Below are positions 59,759 through 64,000 of a stretch of DNA of 64,000 nucleotides, piece after piece. The notes below the pieces were generated by a model. It searched no databases. It saw only the letters and a program-made list of their open reading frames with translations, and had not been told where the DNA came from. Where the stretch lies: contig CP006667.1 in assembly GCA_000471925.1 (NCBI GenBank), forward strand, positions 682,001-746,000. The letters are read 5' to 3'. The first letter of the stretch is position 1; every line of letters starts with the position of its first letter. Both the position numbers and the translations under genes were made by a program. The DNA is from Ralstonia pickettii DTP0602 (GTDB taxonomy: Bacteria; Pseudomonadota; Gammaproteobacteria; Burkholderiales; Burkholderiaceae).

Positions 59759-60562
59759 TCATTGCGTGCTGCCGCCGGCCATTCGCCATGCCTTGCTGAA
59801 GCGTTGCAGGTCGGCCCCCGAGGCATCGGTCACGGCCCAGTAGTCCATGCCGCCTGCCTGCCAGTGCGCGATCTGGTAGCCCTGTCGGGTCAGGGTGCCG
59901 TCAAGGTCCAGCGCTGCCTCGCGCGTGCCCGCGCCGCGCAGCACGAACACATCGATCGGATGCTGGTTGCGTCGATAGACCAGCACCGCCACCCGCTGCC
60001 CATGGATGTAGTCGAGCCGTCCGCCGACGAGCGGAAAGCCCTCGGCCGCCATGTCATGGACCGGCGGCGCGTAGTCGAGCCGCCCGTTGAACCACGGCTT
60101 GACCGTGTGGCGATCCGTCGATGCCACGTCGACGGCGTGGTCGGCGATCAGCGCGCGCACGTGGCTGCTGACCACCTCCCGGGCCAGGGCGTCTTGCGGG
60201 GAATCCCGCAACATGAACAAAGTCAGCCCGAACGCCATCGATGCCACGGTCAGTGCCGCCAGCCCGGCGTTAACGGCCGGGCGCCAGGCAAACCACTCAA
60301 GCCAGCGTCGGCGTGATGCCTCACCACCTGCCGGAAGGCCGGCCGCAGGCAGCGCGGCAGCGATCCGGGCGCGCAGGGCGGGATTTGCGCGATGATAAGT
60401 CGCGCCTTCCCGTACGGCAGTGCGCAGCGCGCGCAGGCGTCCCAGTTCGGCCGAGCACGCGGCACATTGCGCCAGGTGCTGCTCCAGGCGCAGGCTTTCC
60501 GCCGCGCCGAGTTCGTCGTCGGCGCAGGCGGGCAGCAGTTCGCAAACCTCATTGCAGTCCAT
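59759..60562 (-). CDS. membrane anti-sigma factor (ZAS type)
   Basis: 267 residues. The N-terminal ZAS domain has the zinc-type motif H-x3-C-x2-C at His29, Cys33 and Cys36 and should hold the ECF sigma factor. One membrane helix follows (~96-118), then a ~150-residue periplasmic sensor part. The gene overlaps the sigma gene by 14 bases, the usual arrangement for co-translated partners. The inducing signal would be perceived outside the cytoplasm or through the zinc site. Confidence 0.87.
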   Translation of the reverse strand: MDCNEVCELLPACADDELGAAESLRLEQHLAQCAACSAELGRLRALRTAVREGATYHRANPALRARIAAALPAAGLPAGGEASRRRWLEWFAWRPAVNAGLAALTVASMAFGLTLFMLRDSPQDALAREVVSSHVRALIADHAVDVASTDRHTVKPWFNGRLDYAPPVHDMAAEGFPLVGGRLDYIHGQRVAVLVYRRNQHPIDVFVLRGAGTREAALDLDGTLTRQGYQIAHWQAGGMDYWAVTDASGADLQRFSKAWRMAGGSTQ

Positions 60563-61181
60563 GACCTGTCTCCCTGGCGGGGTGCGGTGCCGGCGCCAGC
60601 CCAGCGGATGGCGGGCGTGCGTGTGCCGGCGCTTGCGCCGTGCCCTGCTGCTGCAGCGCCGTCACAGCCGCCGCCAGCATCCGCCGCCCGCGCGCCAGCC
60701 GCGACATGACCGTGCCGATGGCGATATCCGCGACGCGAGCAATGTCGCGGTAGGGCAGTTCCTCCAGTTCGCGCAGCACCAGCACTTCGCGGTAGGCCAC
60801 CGGAAGCTGCTCCAGCGCACGGTGCACCAGACGCACGTCTTCCTGCCGCAGCAGCCACTGCTCGGGGCTGTCCTGGCCATCGTGCCAGGCCGGCAAGGGC
60901 TGGTTCTCGTGCAGGTCGTCATAGCTGCACACCTCGCCGGCGGACTTGCGCTTCTGGCAGGCGGTGAACCACGTATTGCGCACGATGGCCAGCAGCCACG
61001 GGCGCGGCTGGTCGCCGTGGAAACTGCCAAAGAGCCGGTAAGCGCGCAGGAAGGCTTCCTGAACCACGTCGTCGGCCTCGCTGGCGCTGCCCGACAACCA
61101 GCGCGCGAGGTTGTAGGCGGCGTCCAGTTGCGGGAGCACCAGTTCATCGAAGCGGCGGCGATCGTCGGATGCGTGCTGCAT
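60549..61181 (-). CDS. ECF-family RNA polymerase sigma factor
   Basis: 210 residues: region 2 (~10-80, with SEADDVVQEAFLRAYRLF and RPWLLAIVRNTWF) and region 4 (~120-175, with LPVAYREVLVLRELEELPYRD and IAIGTVMSRLARGRRML). A ~35-residue Pro/Ala-rich tail overlaps the anti-sigma start. It directs transcription of a small regulon, very likely including itself, because its own upstream region carries the same promoter motif as the divergent operon. GAGG lies five bases before the ATG at 61181. The frame is open further upstream but crosses the divergent gene. Confidence 0.9.
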   Translation of the reverse strand: MQHASDDRRRFDELVLPQLDAAYNLARWLSGSASEADDVVQEAFLRAYRLFGSFHGDQPRPWLLAIVRNTWFTACQKRKSAGEVCSYDDLHENQPLPAWHDGQDSPEQWLLRQEDVRLVHRALEQLPVAYREVLVLRELEELPYRDIARVADIAIGTVMSRLARGRRMLAAAVTALQQQGTAQAPAHARPPSAGLAPAPHPARETGHGLQ

Positions 61182-61231
61182 GCGTGCCTCGGTCGGTTTG
61201 CGCGCCGGCGCCGGTGGCGCACGTCCCGGGT

Positions 61232-61262
61232 ATACCGGGGTTCCACTCAGTTTATTCCCGGT
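61232..61262 (-). promoter_or_regulatory. ECF-type promoter of the sigma / anti-sigma operon
   Basis: On the minus strand ACCGGGAATAAA, 12 bases, CCGGTAT. The same two words with the same 12-base spacing occur on the plus strand at 61291-61321. GGGAAT-type -35 elements are usual for ECF sigma factors. It lies about 50 bases before the sigma gene start, so autoregulation is likely. Confidence 0.75.
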
Positions 61263-61290
61263 GCGGACGGATTTTTGCCGGATCGGCATT

Positions 61291-61321
61291 ACCGGGAATA
61301 AAGCCTCCCGCAAGCCGGTAT
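61291..61321 (+). promoter_or_regulatory. ECF-type promoter of the metallophosphoesterase-cupredoxin operon
   Basis: ACCGGGAATAAA, 12 bases (GCCTCCCGCAAG), CCGGTAT. It mirrors the element on the other strand, with only 28 bases between the two -35 words. It lies 38 bases before the metallophosphoesterase ATG. Recognition by the sigma factor encoded next door is inferred from the duplication of the motif. Confidence 0.75.
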
Positions 61322-61358
61322 GACAGGCACATCCCTGCAACCATGCGACGGAGGCACC

Positions 61359-62237
61359 ATGGACACACTGAAGCGACGCGATTTCCTGAGGCTGGCAGGC
61401 GCCGCCGGCGGCGCGGTCTTTGCATCGGGCCTGCCGGGCTGGGCCTTTGGGCGCGATGAGGATTTCTACTTTGTCCAGCTTTCGGATGCGCACTGGGGCT
61501 TCCAGGGGCCGGCCAACCCCGATGCGCGGGGCACGCTGCCCAAGGCCATCGCCGCCGTCAATGCGCTGCGCCAGCCGCCGGACTTCATCATGTTTACCGG
61601 CGATCTCACGCACACTACTGACGACCCGCAGGAGCGCAGGCGCCGCCTGCGCGAGTTCCAGTCGGTCATTGCCGGCCTGGGCGTCAGCACGATCCACCTG
61701 ATGCCGGGCGAGCACGACGCCAGCCTCGATGCGGGTGCGGCCTACCAGGAGCTGTTCGGGCCGACGCACTACACCTTCGATCACAAAGGCGTGCATTTTG
61801 TCGTACTCGACAACGTGTCCGATCCGGCGGGGCGGGTCGGGGATGCGCAACGCGCGTGGCTGGCGGCGGACCTGGCGCGGCAACCAAAGGGCGCGCGCAT
61901 CGTGGTGTTCACGCACCGCCCGCTGTTCGACCTGTATCCGCAATGGGACTGGGCCACGCGCGACGGTGCGCAGGTGATCGACACGCTGATGCCCTATCCG
62001 AACGTGACCGTGTTCTACGGCCATATCCATCAGGAGCATCACCACATGACGCGCCACATTGCGCACCACGCCGCGCGCTCGCTGATGTTCCCGCTGCCGC
62101 CGCCGGGCTCGCAGCCGCAGCGCCTGCCGGTGCCATGGGACGCCGCGCAGCCCTATCGCGGACTGGGCTGGCGCGAGGTCGAAGCGAAACCGGCGCCGGG
62201 CGCGTTCGCGCTGGCCGAGCAACCGATCGCGACCTGA
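61359..62237 (+). CDS. Tat-exported calcineurin-like metallophosphoesterase
   Basis: 292 residues. The N-terminus KRRDFLRLAGAAGGAVFASG is a Tat signal. The metallophosphoesterase motifs follow: D-x-H in LSDAHWG, GD in FTGDLTHT, G-x-H-D as PGEHD (Glu for the usual Asn), H in FTHRPL and G-H-x-H in YGHIHQEH. It should be a periplasmic dinuclear metal phosphodiesterase or phosphatase. GGAGG lies four to five bases before the ATG. It is the first gene downstream of the ECF-type promoter; the cupredoxin gene begins 13 bases after its stop. The substrate is unknown. Confidence 0.87.
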   Translation: MDTLKRRDFLRLAGAAGGAVFASGLPGWAFGRDEDFYFVQLSDAHWGFQGPANPDARGTLPKAIAAVNALRQPPDFIMFTGDLTHTTDDPQERRRRLREFQSVIAGLGVSTIHLMPGEHDASLDAGAAYQELFGPTHYTFDHKGVHFVVLDNVSDPAGRVGDAQRAWLAADLARQPKGARIVVFTHRPLFDLYPQWDWATRDGAQVIDTLMPYPNVTVFYGHIHQEHHHMTRHIAHHAARSLMFPLPPPGSQPQRLPVPWDAAQPYRGLGWREVEAKPAPGAFALAEQPIAT

Positions 62238-62250
62238 GCCGGAGCCCGCC

Positions 62251-62622
62251 ATGAATTCATCGCTGCTCGGCCGGCGCACGGCGCTGGGCTGGATGCTTGG
62301 CCTCGGCGCGGCCATGCTGGCCGGTGCCGGCCGGGGCGATGCGGCTGCGCCGCGCGTTATCCGCATCCATGCGCGCAAGTTCGTCTTTACCCCGGATCAC
62401 ATCCCGCTGCGTGCCGGCGAGCCGGTCGTATTCGAACTCACGGCACAGGACGTGATCATGGGCTTCAGCGTGCCGGATTTCGGCGTGCGTGCCGACGTGG
62501 CGCCGGGCGTGACCGTGCGTTTACCGGCAACGGCGCGCGGCCGCGGCAACTACGGCTTCCTGTGCGACATCTTTTGCGGATCGGGGCATGAGACGATGAA
62601 CGGCATTATCGAGGTCACATAG
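62251..62622 (+). CDS. periplasmic cupredoxin with CuA-like copper site
   Basis: 123 residues. A signal-like N-terminus (GRRTALGWMLGLGAAMLAGAG) has a twin Arg and precedes one cupredoxin domain related to the CuA domain of cytochrome oxidase subunit II. The metal loop is Cys105-x3-Cys109-x3-His113-x2-Met116 (CDIFCGSGHETM). The first CuA histidine position, in the usual DVxH-type motif, is Met70 (DVIMGFSVPDFG), and the Glu between the cysteines is Ile. It may still bind copper in an altered centre. It is cotranscribed with the metallophosphoesterase under the ECF-type promoter. Confidence 0.85.
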   Translation: MNSSLLGRRTALGWMLGLGAAMLAGAGRGDAAAPRVIRIHARKFVFTPDHIPLRAGEPVVFELTAQDVIMGFSVPDFGVRADVAPGVTVRLPATARGRGNYGFLCDIFCGSGHETMNGIIEVT

Positions 62623-62839
62623 GCGAGATCACACCGGCGGATCACACAGGCGCCGCCTGCCGACCGCCCTGGCCGGCCTGCGGGCCTGCGGCAGCGTGTT
62701 GTAATCGCGCAGCCCATAGGCTGCTCTATTGCCTTTGCCCCGCGAGCCGCGTAGAACGTAGGAAAACGGCGCCTGGAGAGGGCCGGCAGCCGCCCGTCAT
62801 GCGCGGCAAAGCACAATGCCAGAGGATCGAGGTGTGGCC

Positions 62840-63127
62840 ATGGAGACCCAAGAGAGCGCGCTGACGCTTGCCCTGATGACCCAGCCCGCGCGGGCCACGA
62901 TCTGCCGCGCGCTGCTGGAAGCCGGCGAGGACGGGCTGCCCGCCGCCGAGCTGGCGCGACTGGCCGGGCTGAGCCTGCCGCGCGCCGCGCACGTGTTCCA
63001 GGAACTGATGCAGGCTGAAGTGGTGGCACTGTCCATCCGCGAGCGCCAGGTCTGCTACGTGCTCAAGGCCCGGCGCGCGGTACGCGACGCGCTGGGCTAT
63101 ATCGACGGCAGCGGCCTGGCTGACTGA
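62840..63127 (+). CDS. ArsR-like winged-helix regulator
   Basis: 95 residues with a compact winged helix: TLALMTQPARATICRALLE, then LPAAELARLAGLSLPRAAHVFQEL as HTH and a wing VVALSIRERQVCYVL. It has the size and pattern of ArsR-family repressors, but lacks the CxCxxC metal site (one Cys in the first helix, one in the wing). Start 62840 is preferred because GAGG lies seven bases upstream; ATG 62816 would add eight residues. The 217-base gap before it holds no gene. It may respond to redox or metal through its two cysteines, which is inference. Confidence 0.78.
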   Translation: METQESALTLALMTQPARATICRALLEAGEDGLPAAELARLAGLSLPRAAHVFQELMQAEVVALSIRERQVCYVLKARRAVRDALGYIDGSGLAD

Positions 63128-63207
63128 TCCTCGCGACCTGACCGGACGCATGTTGCTGCGGCCAGGCTCCACATCCTTCACGCCAGCGCGGGCGCCAGCT
63201 CGGTTGC

Positions 63208-64000
63208 CTACTGCTGGACCTGCTTCAGTGCCCGCTCACGCGCGGCCTGCCTTTCCTGCATGAGCCGGTATGCCGCGTAGTACTTGAAGATGTTGCGCAC
63301 ATAGGTGGTGGTTTCGATGCCGATCTTCTCCGCCACCACGATCTCGACATTGTTGAACCACTTGTCGGGATCCAGCCCGCGCGCCGCTGCCTCCTTGCGC
63401 ATCTTGGCAATATTGCCCGGCCCGGCGTTGTAGCTGGCGAAGGCGAACAGGGGGCGGTTGGATTCCGAGAAGTGCGCGTCGGGGAAGTACTTTGTCATCA
63501 GCCGGTCCATATACTTGGCGCCGGCGTGGATGTTGGACTCGACCATCTGGATGTTGCCCACGTTCAATTCCTTGCCGGTGGCGGGCATGATCTGCATGAT
63601 GCCGACGGCGCCCACACGGCTGCGCGCCTGCTGGTTGAGCTGTGATTCCTGGAAGCCCTGTGCCGCCAGCATCAGCGGGTCGAAGCCATAGTCCTTGCCG
63701 TACTTCTCGAAGAAGGCAACGGTCTGCTGGAAGCGCTTGTATTCGGCGTCGTCGGTGTTGTTCTTGATCTGCTTGATCCGGCGCATGGATTGCTTGAGCA
63801 GGTATTCCGCCACGCCCTGCTTCTTGACGTGGTTGACATAGAAATCGTCGATCGCCTGCCGCAACTGTGGACTGTTCTTGCGGAAGGCCCAGCCGACATA
63901 GCCGCCTTCGCGCACGGCGAGGTCCTGGTGCACCTTGATGTCAGGCAGGATCTGCGCCCACATTGCCGCCTTCCAGTCATCGACCACGACGATCGCCAGC
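63208..64000 (-). CDS. MltF-like lytic transglycosylase, 5' part cut by the window end
   Basis: The frame is open to the window end (about 264 codons seen). The visible N-terminal ~70 residues are the end of a solute-binding-protein-like domain (WAFRKNSPQLRQAIDDFYVNH). A lytic transglycosylase SLT domain follows with catalytic Glu in AAQGFQESQLNQQARS, then GAVGIMQIMPATGKEL and FAFASYNAGPGNI. This is the MltF layout, which cleaves peptidoglycan glycan strands in the periplasm. The C-terminal end is a charged helix. The true start lies outside the window; a GTG at 63987 inside the frame is not the start because homology continues through it. Confidence 0.88.
   Translation of the reverse strand, partial: LAIVVVDDWKAAMWAQILPDIKVHQDLAVREGGYVGWAFRKNSPQLRQAIDDFYVNHVKKQGVAEYLLKQSMRRIKQIKNNTDDAEYKRFQQTVAFFEKYGKDYGFDPLMLAAQGFQESQLNQQARSRVGAVGIMQIMPATGKELNVGNIQMVESNIHAGAKYMDRLMTKYFPDAHFSESNRPLFAFASYNAGPGNIAKMRKEAAARGLDPDKWFNNVEIVVAEKIGIETTTYVRNIFKYYAAYRLMQERQAARERALKQVQQ

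Noticed and set aside
1..64000. tRNA, rRNA, CRISPR arrays, prophage or plasmid origin
   Set aside because: I found no cloverleaf-like tRNA, rRNA-like segment, regularly spaced repeats, phage structural genes, or replication or partition genes.

Overview
The window is GC-rich, densely coded DNA with strongly G/C-ending codons. The gene content points to Burkholderiaceae, most likely a Cupriavidus chromosome 1. The clearest pointer is a complete soluble NAD-dependent formate dehydrogenase operon, fdsGBACD, with its divergent regulator fdsR. Its FdsA carries the active-site Cys378-His379 pair known from Cupriavidus necator. The species assignment is inference.

Layout. 1-6.3 kb: a protein cut by the window edge, a resolvase-like protein that has lost its catalytic residues, a hemerythrin-domain protein, an M30-type lipoprotein metallopeptidase, ferredoxin FdxA and FdsR. 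6.5-12.6 kb: fdsG-fdsB-fdsA-fdsC-fdsD. 12.6-21 kb: a GT51 transglycosylase, a DASS anion transporter, small proteins, a tyrosine phosphatase, a DUF3141 PHA-synthase-like hydrolase paired with an enoyl-ACP reductase, and ModE. 21-27 kb: an amino-acid exporter, a CYTH protein, modABC behind a clear ModE box, a DUF1059 protein, a 2-hydroxyacid dehydrogenase and a deoxyribosyltransferase. 26.7-31.6 kb: a five-gene overlapping operon (AI-2E exporter, two half-length PqiA proteins, PqiB, PqiC). 31.8-38.4 kb: a repeat element carrying an IS481 remnant, a divergent HPP-CBS / ClcB-like pair, and an Lrp regulator divergent from a CtlX / ornithine cyclodeaminase pair. 38.4-44.7 kb: an HTH-receiver regulator and dctA-dctB-dctD with a sigma-54 promoter, tandem activator sites and a possible leader peptide. 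44.8-50.3 kb: a partial histidine-utilization set (hutU, transporter, hutG, hutC) with a HutC-type operator. 50.4-64 kb: a MASE1-PAS-GGDEF-EAL protein, a diheme cytochrome c, an acyltransferase, a molybdenum hydroxylase pair with a Tat signal, an ECF sigma / anti-sigma pair, a Tat metallophosphoesterase, a CuA-like cupredoxin, a small ArsR-like regulator and an MltF-like transglycosylase cut by the window end.

How the parts connect. Molybdenum recurs: formate dehydrogenase, FdsR with a ModE-like HTH, ModE, ModABC and a molybdenum hydroxylase. Organic-acid and amino-acid use is the second theme (dct, hut, ctlX-ocd, DASS).

Two things stand out as possibly undescribed. First, an ECF sigma locus at 59.8-62.6 kb has the same promoter-like motif, with identical 12-bp spacing, facing outward on both strands; it would drive the sigma / anti-sigma pair one way and the metallophosphoesterase-cupredoxin pair the other. 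Second, a family of palindromic intergenic elements (12.6, 31.9 and 49.0 kb) sits just after gene 3' ends. In the two large copies a central segment, bounded by inverted arms, lies in opposite orientations relative to the flanks.
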